DNA of 45,063 nucleotides from Brevibacterium moorei (GTDB lineage Bacteria; Actinomycetota; Actinomycetes; Actinomycetales; Brevibacteriaceae): NCBI RefSeq assembly GCF_024580735.1, contig NZ_JANIJX010000024.1, positions 1-45,063 of the forward strand, in the 5' to 3' direction. Position numbers and translations under genes: made by a program. The notes under the pieces were generated by a model. That model made no database searches and had not been told where the DNA came from. It saw only the letters and a list, made by a program, of their open reading frames with translations. Position 1 is the stretch's first letter. Each line of letters starts with the position of its first letter. Positions 1-7,610 of this stretch are shown here, piece after piece.

Positions 1-63
1 ACGCTCGTACTCGCGAACGAACTCACGGACCTCTTCGACGGTGAATCCCACAACGCTGACCAT
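1..63 (-). CDS. 5' fragment of a probable transposase gene, left copy
   Basis: The first 21 codons (MVSVVGFTVEEVREFVREYER) begin at the ATG complementary to 61-63 and run out of the window. An AAAGGAGA ribosome-binding site lies ten bases upstream. The peptide resembles the start of helix-turn-helix transposase subunits of actinobacterial IS elements, but 21 residues are too few for a family call. Identity as a transposase rests mainly on the identical copy at the other window end. Confidence 0.5.
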   Translation of the reverse strand, partial: MVSVVGFTVEEVREFVREYER

Positions 64-163
64 GCGAGATCACTCTCCTTTGCTTGATCGTGACTGACTC
101 ACAACCAGCTTGGCAAAGAGGGTACATACGCATATACGCGCATGTACTGCAGGTTTGCGCATG
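1..163 (-). repeat. Inverted copy of window-end repeat (probable IS end)
   Basis: This segment is the reverse complement of 44901-45063 with a single difference (A at 128 against the expected G). The match stops abruptly at 163/164, so 163 is the outer edge of a repeated element whose remainder lies outside the window. Next to the edge are short repeated ATGCGC words and a near-palindrome (about 124-145), as expected of a transposase-binding end. Inference: the end of an insertion sequence; only its transposase start is visible. Confidence 0.85.
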
Positions 164-221
164 TGATGCGGCAGCGACCGGCCCGAGCCGTCCCACCATG
201 CCGACATGAGATGATTTGCCT
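164..221. other. Short junction between IS end and crtB; no clear promoter
   Basis: Only 58 bases separate the repeated element from the crtB start. I see no TANNNT box at the leaderless spacing used by other genes here (the bases at that position are GATGAT) and only a weak GAGATGA-like ribosome-binding sequence. The native upstream part of the carotenoid operon, which in relatives often carries crtE, is absent. Transcription may start inside the element, or the promoter was lost. Confidence 0.5.
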
Positions 222-1298
222 ATGACCCAAGCACCGGCCCCGATGTACACGCGCGCGGCCAGACGAGCGGCCCGCACGGTGATCGGACGCTACTCCACCA
301 GCTTCTCCCTGGCCTCCCGCCTGCTGCCCAGCCCCGTTTCGGAACGTATCGGCCACCTCTACGCAATGGTCCGCGTGGCCGACGAGGTCGTCGACGGCGC
401 CTGGCCGGACGCCACCGGCGCACAGAAGATCGCGGAGCTCGAGGCCTTCCGCGCCCGCATCGTCCGTGCGGTGGACTGCGGTTTCTCCTCCGATCTGATC
501 GTTCACGCCTTCGCCCAAACCGCCAGGGCGACCGGGATCACCGCCGAACTCTGGGACCCGTTCTTCGCCTCGATGGCCGCCGACGCGGACCCCGAACCCC
601 ACACCCCCGAAACGCTGGCCGCATATATCCACGGTTCCGCCGAGGTCGTTGGACTGATGTGCCTGCGCATCTTCCTCGCCGACGCACCGGTCCCGGCCGC
701 GCGCCTGACCCGGTTGGAGGACGGGGCCCGGGCCCTGGGCTCTGCATTCCAGCGCGTGAACTTCCTGCGCGACCTGGCCGAGGACGCGGACGAGCTGCAC
801 CGCGCCTATCTGTGCGCATGCCCCGAAACCGGGGAAACACCCCCGGATACCGGGGCATCTTCCCGGTTTGGGGGCATGAACGCCACTGGCATGAACGCCG
901 AGGCCAAGGACCGTGAAGTCGCCGTTATCCGCGCAGACCTGGCCAGGGCGGCGGCCGTCATCGACGAACTGCCCGCCCCCGTACGGCCCGCCGTCTGGGC
1001 GGCCCACGACCTGTTCGCCGAACTCACCGAGCGGCTGGACGCCGCACCGGCCGAACTCCTGGCCACTTCCCGGATCCGGGTGCCCGATGCGAAGAAACTG
1101 GCGATCGTGGCCGGCGCCGTGTGCCGGGGCGCGACCTCCCGCTCCGGGCAGGCGGGCTCCCCGACACGCACTCTGCTGGAGCGCGCCCTGCTGCCGCACG
1201 CCCCGCGCAGCCTGCGCCGAAAGAGCCGGCAGCAGGCGGACCAAGCCCGGGCGGACCAACACCGAACAGACCCGCATGACGAGGACCGGCACGCATGA
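222..1298 (+). CDS. crtB: Phytoene synthase CrtB
   Basis: Head-to-head condensation of two geranylgeranyl diphosphates to phytoene, the first committed carotenoid step, on the inner face of the membrane. The squalene/phytoene synthase signatures are both present: the first Asp-rich motif DEVVD at residues 54-58 and the second, RDLAEDADE, at about 183-191. The 358 residues exceed the usual 290-310, mainly through an insertion after the second motif (about 199-222) and a basic C-terminal tail. ATG at 222 was chosen; TTG at 216 and ATG at 243 are alternatives and none has a strong ribosome-binding site. The stop overlaps the crtI start (ATGA), so translation is coupled. First gene of the crt operon, 58 bp from an IS end. 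Confidence 0.93.
   Translation: MTQAPAPMYTRAARRAARTVIGRYSTSFSLASRLLPSPVSERIGHLYAMVRVADEVVDGAWPDATGAQKIAELEAFRARIVRAVDCGFSSDLIVHAFAQTARATGITAELWDPFFASMAADADPEPHTPETLAAYIHGSAEVVGLMCLRIFLADAPVPAARLTRLEDGARALGSAFQRVNFLRDLAEDADELHRAYLCACPETGETPPDTGASSRFGGMNATGMNAEAKDREVAVIRADLARAAAVIDELPAPVRPAVWAAHDLFAELTERLDAAPAELLATSRIRVPDAKKLAIVAGAVCRGATSRSGQAGSPTRTLLERALLPHAPRSLRRKSRQQADQARADQHRTDPHDEDRHA
817..878. repeat. Nested inverted repeat inserted in crtB
   Basis: 817-833 (CATGCCCCGAAACCGGG) pairs with 862-878 with one mismatch, and a second stem, CCCCGG-ATA-CCGGGG at 841-855, sits in the loop. The structure falls within the protein segment (about residues 199-219) that is extra relative to ordinary phytoene synthases, and it keeps the reading frame. 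Confidence 0.75.
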
Positions 1299-3160
1299 GA
1301 ATCGGTGTGATCGGTGGGGGGATCGCGGGTTTGGCCACCGCCACCCTGTTGGCCCGCGCGGGCGCCGATGTGGATCTGTGGGAGAAGAACCCTCAGCTCG
1401 GCGGCCGCGCCGGCATCATCGAGGACTCCGGTTTCACCTTCGACACCGGCCCCAGCTGGTACCTGATGCCCGAGGTCTTCGAGCACTTCTTCAACCTGTG
1501 CGGCACCTCGACGGACGAACAGTTGGACATGGTCACGCTGGACCCCGGCTACCGCATCTTCGATACGGCCGGCTCCGGTTCCATCGACGTCCCCGGCGCC
1601 ATCCCGACCGGAGGTCACAGCCCGGCGGCCACGACCGCCCCCATCCACACCGGATCGACCGGAGGTCACGGGGTCCCCCGCGAGCGCGTGCTGTCCCTGG
1701 CCGAGTCCCTCGAACCCGGCTCGTCCCACACGTTGGACGCCTACCTGGACGGAGCGAGTGACACCTACCGGCTGGCCCTCGACTCCTTTCTCTACACAAC
1801 TTTCACGGGCGTGCGCGGCTACTCCGCACTGGCCTCGGCCCGGGTGCTTAGCAGGCTGCCGCGGCTGCCGGGACTGCTGGCCGGCAGCCTGGGGCACCGC
1901 GTCGAGCGGACGGTCGAGCACCCACTGCTGCGCCAGATGCTGGGCTATCCCGCGGTCTTCCTGGGCACCGAACCCCGGCGCGCGCCCGCGCTGTACCAGC
2001 TGATGAGCCATCTGGATCTGGTCGACGGCGTGCAGTACCCCCTGGGCGGAATGCACACGATCATCACGGCGATCGCGGGTCTGGCGCGGGCCGCGGGCGT
2101 GCGCATCCACACCGGCGCCGAGGTCGTGGCAGTGCGGGCGGACCGCCCCACCTCCCGCGGCATGCGGGGCTCCGGCCGGAGCGGCAGTGTGCACGAGGTG
2201 CTCATCCGGCGCTCGACCCCGCGTCCGATCCCGCTCTCGACTCCACACGGGGATCCGGCGGGAACCGGGCCCTCGCTGGAGTCGGTGCCGCTGGACTTCC
2301 TGGTCGTGGCCGGGGACCAGCACCACTTCGAGACGCGTCTGCTGCCCGGATGGGCGCGCACCGTGCGTCCCCAGGCCTGGGGACGCACGGTGCCTGGTAG
2401 GGCGACTATCCACAGCCCGGTGACGCACGGTGGCACACGCGAGCGCGTGGCATCGGCGCTGGGAGGCCGCAAGGACCCCGGCTTCGGGGCGCTGACCCTG
2501 ATGCTGGGGGTACGCGGACGCCTGCCCGAGCTGACCCACCACAATCTGTTCTTCACCCGCGACTGGGACCGCAACTTCGACCAGATCTTCACCGAGCGCG
2601 TCCTGCCACAGCCGGCCAGCGCCTATGTGTGCGCACCATCGGTCACGGACCCATCGGTGGCACCGGCGGACTGCGAGAACCTGTTCGTCCTGGTCCCGGT
2701 CCCCGCCGATGAACAGCTGTGCGCAGGCCGGAACGACGTCGAGGACTATGCCGACGGCATCGTCGATGCCATCGGCGCACGCATATACGCCCCGGATCTG
2801 CGTGAGCGCACGCTAGTCCGCCATCTGCTGGCCCCCGGTGACTATGCGCGCGCCTATTACGCCTGGTCGGGCACCGCACTGGGACCGGCGAACACGCTGT
2901 TCCAGTCCGCGATGTTCCGCGGGCGCACGCTGAGCCGGCGCGTGGGGAACCTGGCCTATGCCGGAACCTACGCCGCGCCGGGGGTGGGCCTGCCGATGGC
3001 GCTGATCAGTGCGGAGAACGTCCTCAAGGCACTGTTGGACGACCGCTCCACACATCCGCTGGAGCCCGCGGCACTGCGCAAGGAGGCCCTGCGCGGGGAA
3101 ACACCGTGCCCGGGAACGCTGCAGCCGGGCGCCGGCCGCACGGGGGTACAGCACCCATGA
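1295..3160 (+). CDS. crtI: Phytoene desaturase CrtI
   Basis: FAD-dependent desaturase that converts phytoene to lycopene. The N-terminal Rossmann dinucleotide motif VIGGGIAGL is at residues 5-13 and is followed by the E..P.LGGRAG segment; the C-terminal signature (YAGTYAAPGVGLPMAL) lies near residue 560. At 621 residues it is about 100 longer than typical CrtI (500-550). The excess is in three low-complexity insertions: about residues 98-125, with a 14-bp in-frame direct repeat; about 285-330; and about 350-390, containing a perfect 36-bp palindrome. Framing sequence on each side is conserved and no stop occurs, so it is probably functional. The start overlaps crtB and the end overlaps crtYe (both ATGA). 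Confidence 0.93.
   Translation: MRIGVIGGGIAGLATATLLARAGADVDLWEKNPQLGGRAGIIEDSGFTFDTGPSWYLMPEVFEHFFNLCGTSTDEQLDMVTLDPGYRIFDTAGSGSIDVPGAIPTGGHSPAATTAPIHTGSTGGHGVPRERVLSLAESLEPGSSHTLDAYLDGASDTYRLALDSFLYTTFTGVRGYSALASARVLSRLPRLPGLLAGSLGHRVERTVEHPLLRQMLGYPAVFLGTEPRRAPALYQLMSHLDLVDGVQYPLGGMHTIITAIAGLARAAGVRIHTGAEVVAVRADRPTSRGMRGSGRSGSVHEVLIRRSTPRPIPLSTPHGDPAGTGPSLESVPLDFLVVAGDQHHFETRLLPGWARTVRPQAWGRTVPGRATIHSPVTHGGTRERVASALGGRKDPGFGALTLMLGVRGRLPELTHHNLFFTRDWDRNFDQIFTERVLPQPASAYVCAPSVTDPSVAPADCENLFVLVPVPADEQLCAGRNDVEDYADGIVDAIGARIYAPDLRERTLVRHLLAPGDYARAYYAWSGTALGPANTLFQSAMFRGRTLSRRVGNLAYAGTYAAPGVGLPMALISAENVLKALLDDRSTHPLEPAALRKEALRGETPCPGTLQPGAGRTGVQHP
1605..1669. repeat. 14-bp in-frame direct repeat in crtI
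   Basis: CGACCGGAGGTCAC occurs at 1605-1618 and again at 1656-1669, 51 bases (17 codons) apart. It bounds a Pro/Ala/Thr-rich insertion in the desaturase that ordinary family members lack. The spacing would allow loss or duplication of 17 codons without a frameshift. Confidence 0.8.
2358..2393. repeat. Perfect 36-bp palindrome inside crtI
   Basis: The arm GCACCGTGCGTCCCC is followed by the central AGGCCT and the exact reverse complement of the arm. It encodes residues about 355-367, in a segment that replaces the normally conserved stretch between the LLP motif and the LGVxG segment. A palindrome of this length is unlikely to arise by codon choice. Confidence 0.9.
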
Positions 3161-3504
3161 CCTTCGCCTACCTCGGCTGCCTGCTGGGCGGGCTGGCCTG
3201 CATGGGATTGCTGGACTGGCGCTTCGGCCTGTTCTGGTTCGCCGATGCTCGCCGCGCCGCCTGGGTGCACGGGATCGGCTTCGTGTGCTTCATCGCCTGG
3301 GACCTATTGGGGATCGGCTTCGGCGTGTTCACCCGTGGCCCCAGCCCCTATTTGTCCGGCATCGAGATCGTCCCCCACCTGACGCTGGAGGAACTGTTCT
3401 TCCTGGCCTTCCTCATCTGGTGCACCATGGTCCTCTACACGGGATCGGCGAGGATCCTGCACACCCTGCGCAAGCGCCCCGGCGGCTCAGGGGACAGACG
3501 ATGA
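3157..3504 (+). CDS. crtYe: Carotenoid cyclase subunit (CrtYe/CrtYc type)
   Basis: One half of a heterodimeric membrane cyclase of the lycopene cyclase domain family. The 115 residues contain three hydrophobic helices (about 3-20, 36-55, 77-97). The family segment FIAWDLLGIGFGVF is followed by a PHLTLEELFF motif whose acidic pair is the conserved P-x-E-E-like signature. ATG at 3157 overlaps the crtI stop (ATGA); an upstream in-frame ATG at 3106 would add a hydrophilic, non-conserved extension. With CrtYf and CrtEb it should cyclise the ends of a C50 acyclic carotenoid; the ring type (epsilon, gamma or beta) cannot be read from sequence. Confidence 0.9.
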   Translation: MTFAYLGCLLGGLACMGLLDWRFGLFWFADARRAAWVHGIGFVCFIAWDLLGIGFGVFTRGPSPYLSGIEIVPHLTLEELFFLAFLIWCTMVLYTGSARILHTLRKRPGGSGDRR

Positions 3505-3890
3505 CCTATACCCTGATCAACCTGGTCTTCCTGGTCCCCGCCGCCATCGTGTTCGGCGTGGCGCTGCGCCGCGGCCGGCAGTCGCGCCGCGGCGGACTGT
3601 CGTGGCGCGCGGGGCTGAGCGCCGCCGCGATCCTGTTCGCGCTGACTATAGTGTTCGACAACATCATGATCCTGGTGGGGTTGATGGAGTACAGCAGCGC
3701 ACACTCCAGCGGAGCGCGCATCGGCCTGATGCCGGTGGAGGATCTGGCCTACTCGCTGTTCGCCGCCCTCGCCCTGCCGGCGCTGTGGAGCCTGTTGGGT
3801 CCGACACCACAGCGCGGGCAACCGAGTACCCTGGCCGATACAGGCGAGTCGTCGACGGGAGGAACGCACACGCATGCAGACGAACGCTGA
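3501..3890 (+). CDS. crtYf: Carotenoid cyclase subunit (CrtYf/CrtYd type)
   Basis: Partner subunit of the heterodimeric cyclase, 129 residues with three predicted membrane helices. Family markers are the IVFDNIMILVGLMEY segment (about residues 50-64) and IGLMPVEDLAYSLFAALALP (about 74-93), the latter holding the P-x-E-D acidic motif. A hydrophilic Ser/Thr/His-rich tail of about 25 residues follows. ATG at 3501 overlaps the crtYe stop (ATGA), and the 3' end overlaps crtEb by 17 bases, indicating coupled translation and stoichiometric production. Confidence 0.9.
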   Translation: MTYTLINLVFLVPAAIVFGVALRRGRQSRRGGLSWRAGLSAAAILFALTIVFDNIMILVGLMEYSSAHSSGARIGLMPVEDLAYSLFAALALPALWSLLGPTPQRGQPSTLADTGESSTGGTHTHADER

Positions 3891-4776
3891 AACCATCCAC
3901 ACGGCAGACGGTCACGCATCCCTGGGCGATGTCATCCGCTCCTCGCGGCCGATCTCCTGGATCAACACGGCCTTCCCCTTCGGCGCCGCCTACCTGCTGG
4001 CCGGCGGCAGCCCGGACTGGACGTTCTGGATCGGCTGCCTGTTCTTCCTCATCCCCTACAACCTCGCGATGTACGGCATCAACGACGTCTTCGACTACGA
4101 ATCGGACCTGCGCAATCCACGCAAGGGCGGCGTCGAGGGGCACCTGGTGCCACCGGGCCACCATCACACGATCATCACCTCGGCCATCCTGAGCTGCCTG
4201 CCCTTCATCGCGTACTTCGTGGTCGTCGGCTCCTGGGCGATGGTCGGCGTGCTGGCGCTGAGCCTGTTCGCGGTGGCCGCCTACAGCGTCAAGGGGCTGC
4301 GGTTCAAGGAGGTGCCGATCCTGGACTCGGTCACCTCGTCCGTACATTTCTCCTCCCCCGCCTGGTTCGCCCTGGCCTGCGTGGGCGCCTGGCCCGACGC
4401 CACCGGCGCCCGCGTGCTGCTGGCCTTCTTCCTGTGGGGCGTGGCCAGCCAGGCCTTCGGCGCGGTGCAGGACGTGGGCCCCGACCGCGCGGCCGGCCTG
4501 AAGTCCGTGGCCACCGTGCTGGGCGCCAGGGCCACCTGCCAGCTGGCGGTGCTGCTCTATGCGGTGGCCGGCGTCCTCGTCGCCTTCGCGCCCTGGCCCC
4601 TGTGGCTGGGCTCGCTGCTGGCCGTGCCCTATCTGGTGATGGCCGGGCGGTTCTGGAACATCTCGGACGAGGACTCCGCCCGTGCGCACGACGGCTGGAA
4701 GTTCTTCATCCGCATCAACTACGTGGTGGGCTTCTTCACCACGGTCCTCATGATCATCTGGAAGGTAGTTCTGTGA
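3874..4776 (+). CDS. crtEb: UbiA-family lycopene elongase CrtEb
   Basis: Membrane prenyltransferase that adds C5 units to lycopene to give C50 carotenoids (flavuxanthin-type intermediates). The 300 residues include the Asp-rich NDVFDYESD motif (about 69-77), followed by the conserved basic stretch RNPRKGG, and the second motif DVGPDRAAGLKS (about 202-213), which together define the UbiA superfamily. About eight hydrophobic segments are visible. Position directly after the two small cyclase subunits matches the C50 clusters of Corynebacterium, Micrococcus and Dietzia, which is why I call elongase rather than another UbiA enzyme. GGGAGG lies 11 bases before the ATG. GTG of the next gene overlaps its stop. 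Confidence 0.88.
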   Translation: MQTNAETIHTADGHASLGDVIRSSRPISWINTAFPFGAAYLLAGGSPDWTFWIGCLFFLIPYNLAMYGINDVFDYESDLRNPRKGGVEGHLVPPGHHHTIITSAILSCLPFIAYFVVVGSWAMVGVLALSLFAVAAYSVKGLRFKEVPILDSVTSSVHFSSPAWFALACVGAWPDATGARVLLAFFLWGVASQAFGAVQDVGPDRAAGLKSVATVLGARATCQLAVLLYAVAGVLVAFAPWPLWLGSLLAVPYLVMAGRFWNISDEDSARAHDGWKFFIRINYVVGFFTTVLMIIWKVVL

Positions 4777-5984
4777 CAGACGCTGCACCCGCCGGCTTCC
4801 CGGCCGCTCCCGCCGCCCATGACGGGTCCGCCCCGCTCATCCACTTCCTGGCGCTGGGCGGCACGATCGCCTCGGTCCCGGCGGATTCCGGGAACGCCGG
4901 CGTGACCCCACAGGTAGGGGCCGAGGCCATTGCGGCTGCCGCGCGCCTGGACACCCTGCCGGGCACCGGGCTGGCCGGCGGTCCGGGACCCGAGCTGCTG
5001 GGCCCGGAGGGCGCGCCGGCCGGCGGGGTGCGCGTGACCTTCGAGCAGATCGCGCAGGTGGGCTCCGGCGCGATCACCCTGGACCACCTGGCACGCGTTG
5101 TGCGCGCCACCCGCAGAGCCGCTGCGGCGGGCGCCCGCGCCGTGGTGCTCACGCAGGGCACCGACACCCTGGAGGAGTCCGCCTTCGCGCTGTCGGTGAT
5201 GAACGATGCGGGCATCCCGATCGTGCTGACCGGCGCGATGCGCGGGCCATCCCTGCCAGGCGCCGACGGTCCCGCGAACGTCCGCGCGGCCGTGGTCACC
5301 GCGCTCGACGAGCAGATGTCGTTCCTGCCGGCCGTGCTCGTGTTCAACGACGAGGTGCACGACCCGACGTTCGTGCGCAAGGCGCACGCGTCCTCGGCGT
5401 CGACCTTCACCTCGGGTCCCGCAGCCGGGCCCTTGGGCTGGGTGTCCGAGGACCAGCTCGTCCTGGCGCATATGCCCGCCCGGGTGCCCAGCCCCTTCGG
5501 CGTGCCCGAGCAGGAGCCGGGGCCGGAAGGCGCGGCGGGCGCTGGAGCGAACGGCGCGGCGGCCTCGGGCGAGCCTGGCACCGAGCTGCCGGAGATCGCC
5601 GGGCGCGGCACCTATCCGGACGTCGCGCTGATCGAGGTGGGCATGGGCGAATCGCTCAAGCTGCTGTCGTACCTGCCGGATGCGGGCTACGCCGGCGCGG
5701 TGATCGCGGGTGTGGGCGGCGGCCATGTGCCGTTCTGGGCCCTGGGCGAGGTCGAGGCCCTGGCCAAGCGGGTGCCCGTCGTCTATGCCTCGCGCACCGG
5801 CTCGGGCCGGACCCTGGAGTCCACCTATGGCTATCCGGGCTCGGAGTTGGACCTGCAGCGGCTGGGGCTGATCCCCGCGGGCTTCGTCGATGCCAGGAAG
5901 GCCCGCCTGCTGTTGACCCTGGCGCTGGCCGCGGGCGCCGAAAGCGAGCAGATCGCCCAGGTCTTCGCCTTCTTCCGCGGGTAG
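4773..5984 (+). CDS. L-asparaginase
   Basis: Hydrolyses L-asparagine to aspartate and ammonia. Both catalytic threonine motifs of the bacterial asparaginase/glutaminase family are present: LALGGTIAS near residue 28-36 and LTQGTDTLEES near 126-136. The GTG at 4773, overlapping the crtEb stop (GTGA), was chosen because the reading frame further upstream lies inside crtEb and lacks family similarity. The 403 residues exceed the usual 330, partly through a Gly/Ala/Glu-rich insertion near residues 246-274. No signal peptide, so cytoplasmic. It is translationally coupled to the carotenoid genes although no metabolic link is evident. Confidence 0.9.
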   Translation: MTDAAPAGFPAAPAAHDGSAPLIHFLALGGTIASVPADSGNAGVTPQVGAEAIAAAARLDTLPGTGLAGGPGPELLGPEGAPAGGVRVTFEQIAQVGSGAITLDHLARVVRATRRAAAAGARAVVLTQGTDTLEESAFALSVMNDAGIPIVLTGAMRGPSLPGADGPANVRAAVVTALDEQMSFLPAVLVFNDEVHDPTFVRKAHASSASTFTSGPAAGPLGWVSEDQLVLAHMPARVPSPFGVPEQEPGPEGAAGAGANGAAASGEPGTELPEIAGRGTYPDVALIEVGMGESLKLLSYLPDAGYAGAVIAGVGGGHVPFWALGEVEALAKRVPVVYASRTGSGRTLESTYGYPGSELDLQRLGLIPAGFVDARKARLLLTLALAAGAESEQIAQVFAFFRG

Positions 5985-6036
5985 GTTCCCACTCGATGGG
6001 GCATGCGTTCATCGAATGTCCCGGCACCGTGAAGTT
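5985..6036. other. Convergent gap between asparaginase and DUF402 gene
   Basis: A 52-bp gap between converging genes contains a 6-bp inverted repeat (TCGATG 5993-5998, CATCGA 6010-6015) without a T-run. It is at best a weak terminator. Confidence 0.3.
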
Positions 6037-6804
6037 CTAAACCCCGAGGGGCCCCCACGTTTCGGGAGCCCGCCACCGCGTCCATTCCGGGGAGAACGCC
6101 CAGTGGGCCGGGTGTGCCCCGTCTTCGAGGGCAGCCAGCGCGATCTGCGAGTTCGCGCGGATCCGCTCCGTGATCCGGGGTGTCCACATGCCGAATTCGA
6201 CCGCGCCGGCCAGCTCATCCTCATCCTTGAAGCGCCGGCTCCCATCGGGGCGCACCACCACGTCGAGGATGTGGTCGGCGGTGAACAGGTCTGCTGCGAC
6301 TCCGACGTCCCCGCTGTCCAACAGCCGGTGCTGCTGTTCGAGGTTGATGTACCAGGACTTGTGCGCCCCGGTGCGGTCGCGGAAGACCCAGACGGAGAAG
6401 GGGCTGTCCGCCGGCACAATGCGCAGCACCCCGCTGCCGTACCAGGAGCCCGGCACCTGCACCCGGGTGGGCGGATCCGGCACGAAGCGCACGTCGAAGG
6501 GCACCAGGTGCGGATTGATGTCCGCGTAGCCGACCAGCCGGGACTCGACCGTCACACTGTCCCCCGCCAGCCACAGCACGATGCCGCGCTCATCGTGGGC
6601 GACCACGCGCAGCGGCTGGACGACCTCGGTCAGGTGACGCGGGTAGTCGTGGCGGCGGAAGTGCCAGCGCACCACATCGCCGTGTTCCAGGTAGGGGCCC
6701 GAGGCGACCGGCCGGGTGCCGACCGGCAGCTCCAGTCCGAAGGGGTCGGTGGCACCGCGCACCGACTCCGAGGCGCCAGAGCCCTCTGCGCCCGAAGCCC
6801 TCAC
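6037..6804 (-). CDS. DUF402 domain protein
   Basis: A 255-residue cytoplasmic protein with a C-terminal DUF402 domain. Visible landmarks are a segment with W-Y-I-N-L-E (about 172-177), the preceding strand SVWVFRDRTGAHK, and a downstream D-E-D-E-L helix (around residue 208). DUF402 includes nucleoside tri/diphosphatases (Ntdp) and RNA-associated enzymes; which activity applies here is not decidable. The start is the GTG overlapping the stop of idi (GTGA), so the two are translationally coupled. The preceding alternative frame extending to 7140 has no conservation and was ignored. Confidence 0.75.
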   Translation of the reverse strand: MRASGAEGSGASESVRGATDPFGLELPVGTRPVASGPYLEHGDVVRWHFRRHDYPRHLTEVVQPLRVVAHDERGIVLWLAGDSVTVESRLVGYADINPHLVPFDVRFVPDPPTRVQVPGSWYGSGVLRIVPADSPFSVWVFRDRTGAHKSWYINLEQQHRLLDSGDVGVAADLFTADHILDVVVRPDGSRRFKDEDELAGAVEFGMWTPRITERIRANSQIALAALEDGAHPAHWAFSPEWTRWRAPETWGPLGV

Positions 6805-7322
6805 GCCTGGCCCACCAGCTCTTCCCACTCCCAGCCCAACCAGGGGCTGAAGGCGAAGGGGGTCGCGCGCAGCGCCTGAGTGAGTTGCTCGGGGGCGACC
6901 CAGGCGAAGTCCATGACTTCGTCGGCGCGGGCACGCACATCGCCGTCGATCTGCGCGGTGTAGACGGGGCAGATCTCGTTCTCCACGATGCCCGAGGCGT
7001 CGATCGCACGGTAGCGGAAGTCCGGCAGGACCTCGGTGATGTCGGTGATGCGCATACCCAGTTCGTCCTGGGCGCGCCGCGCGATGGCCTCGGTGTCGGG
7101 TTCGTCCGGACCGGGGTGCCCACAGAAGGAATTGGTCCACACGCCGGGCCAGGTCTTCTTGCTCAGCGCGCGGCGGGTCAGCAGGATCTGGCCCTGTTCA
7201 TTGTGGACGAAGCAGGAGAACGCCCGGTGCAGGGGCGTGTCCTCCGTGTGCACGGTCGCCTTGGGCGTGGTGCCGATCGGATTGCCGGCGTCGTCCAGGA
7301 GTACGACCAGTTCTTCGCTCAT
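6801..7322 (-). CDS. idi: Isopentenyl-diphosphate delta-isomerase, type I
   Basis: Interconverts isopentenyl and dimethylallyl diphosphate and so feeds the carotenoid pathway encoded convergently. The Nudix-like fold carries NSFCGHP with the catalytic Cys at residue 67, and VENEICPV with the acidic pair at 114 and 116; these positions match the E. coli enzyme numbering exactly, which supports the ATG at 7322 rather than the longer frame from 7421. GAAGGGA lies about eight bases before this ATG. Length 173 is normal. It is followed by the overlapping DUF402 gene. Confidence 0.95.
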   Translation of the reverse strand: MSEELVVLLDDAGNPIGTTPKATVHTEDTPLHRAFSCFVHNEQGQILLTRRALSKKTWPGVWTNSFCGHPGPDEPDTEAIARRAQDELGMRITDITEVLPDFRYRAIDASGIVENEICPVYTAQIDGDVRARADEVMDFAWVAPEQLTQALRATPFAFSPWLGWEWEELVGQA

Positions 7323-7424
7323 TGCGCGCGGGTCCCTTCGAAGATGCTGTTGGCTGTGTGCCGTATGACTGTGTGCCGGGGGCCCGGATGCGCAATCGCA
7401 CTCGGTATCCTCGGCGGTCATCCC

Positions 7425-7430
7425 ATCCTA
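7425..7430 (-). promoter_or_regulatory. Probable -10 box for idi
   Basis: TAGGAT on the minus strand, about 100 bases before the idi start. It gives an untranslated leader of about 95 bases. No convincing -35 box was seen. Confidence 0.35.
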
Positions 7431-7478
7431 ATCAACGGCACTGTCACACCGTTCATTCCGGTCACACCCCTGAATGAC

Positions 7479-7550
7479 TTCCACTACTTACCGAAGTGGT
7501 GAAAATCCGGCATTTCGGCTCGGAAATCAACATTTCGGTAAGTAGTGGAA
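7479..7550. repeat. Long intergenic hairpin (family D)
   Basis: TTCCACTACTTACCGAA at 7479-7495 is perfectly complementary to 7534-7550, and partial pairing continues inward (GTGGTGAA against TTCAACAT-type bases). It is AT-richer than its surroundings and lies about 60 bases downstream of the sunset-domain gene. It could act as a terminator, but no T-run follows on either strand; it resembles the other extragenic palindromes of this window. Confidence 0.85.
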
Positions 7551-7610
7551 AGAGAGGGCCCGGGAGCCGTCGTCAGCGGAGTGGAGCCGGGGCTCGCACT
7601 CCGGGGGATC

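Noticed and set aside
216..224. TTG at 216 as crtB start
   Set aside because: It adds only two residues and has no better ribosome-binding site than ATG 222; kept as an alternative only.
806..2542. Long minus-strand open frame across crtB/crtI
   Set aside because: Composition-driven shadow frame in GC-rich DNA with Arg/Gly/Pro/His bias and no recognisable family; the plus-strand enzymes are unambiguous.
4434..4772. N-terminal extension of the asparaginase into crtEb
   Set aside because: The extension lies inside crtEb in another frame, is Arg/Gly/Ala-rich and unconserved; GTG 4773 overlaps the crtEb stop as expected of the operon.
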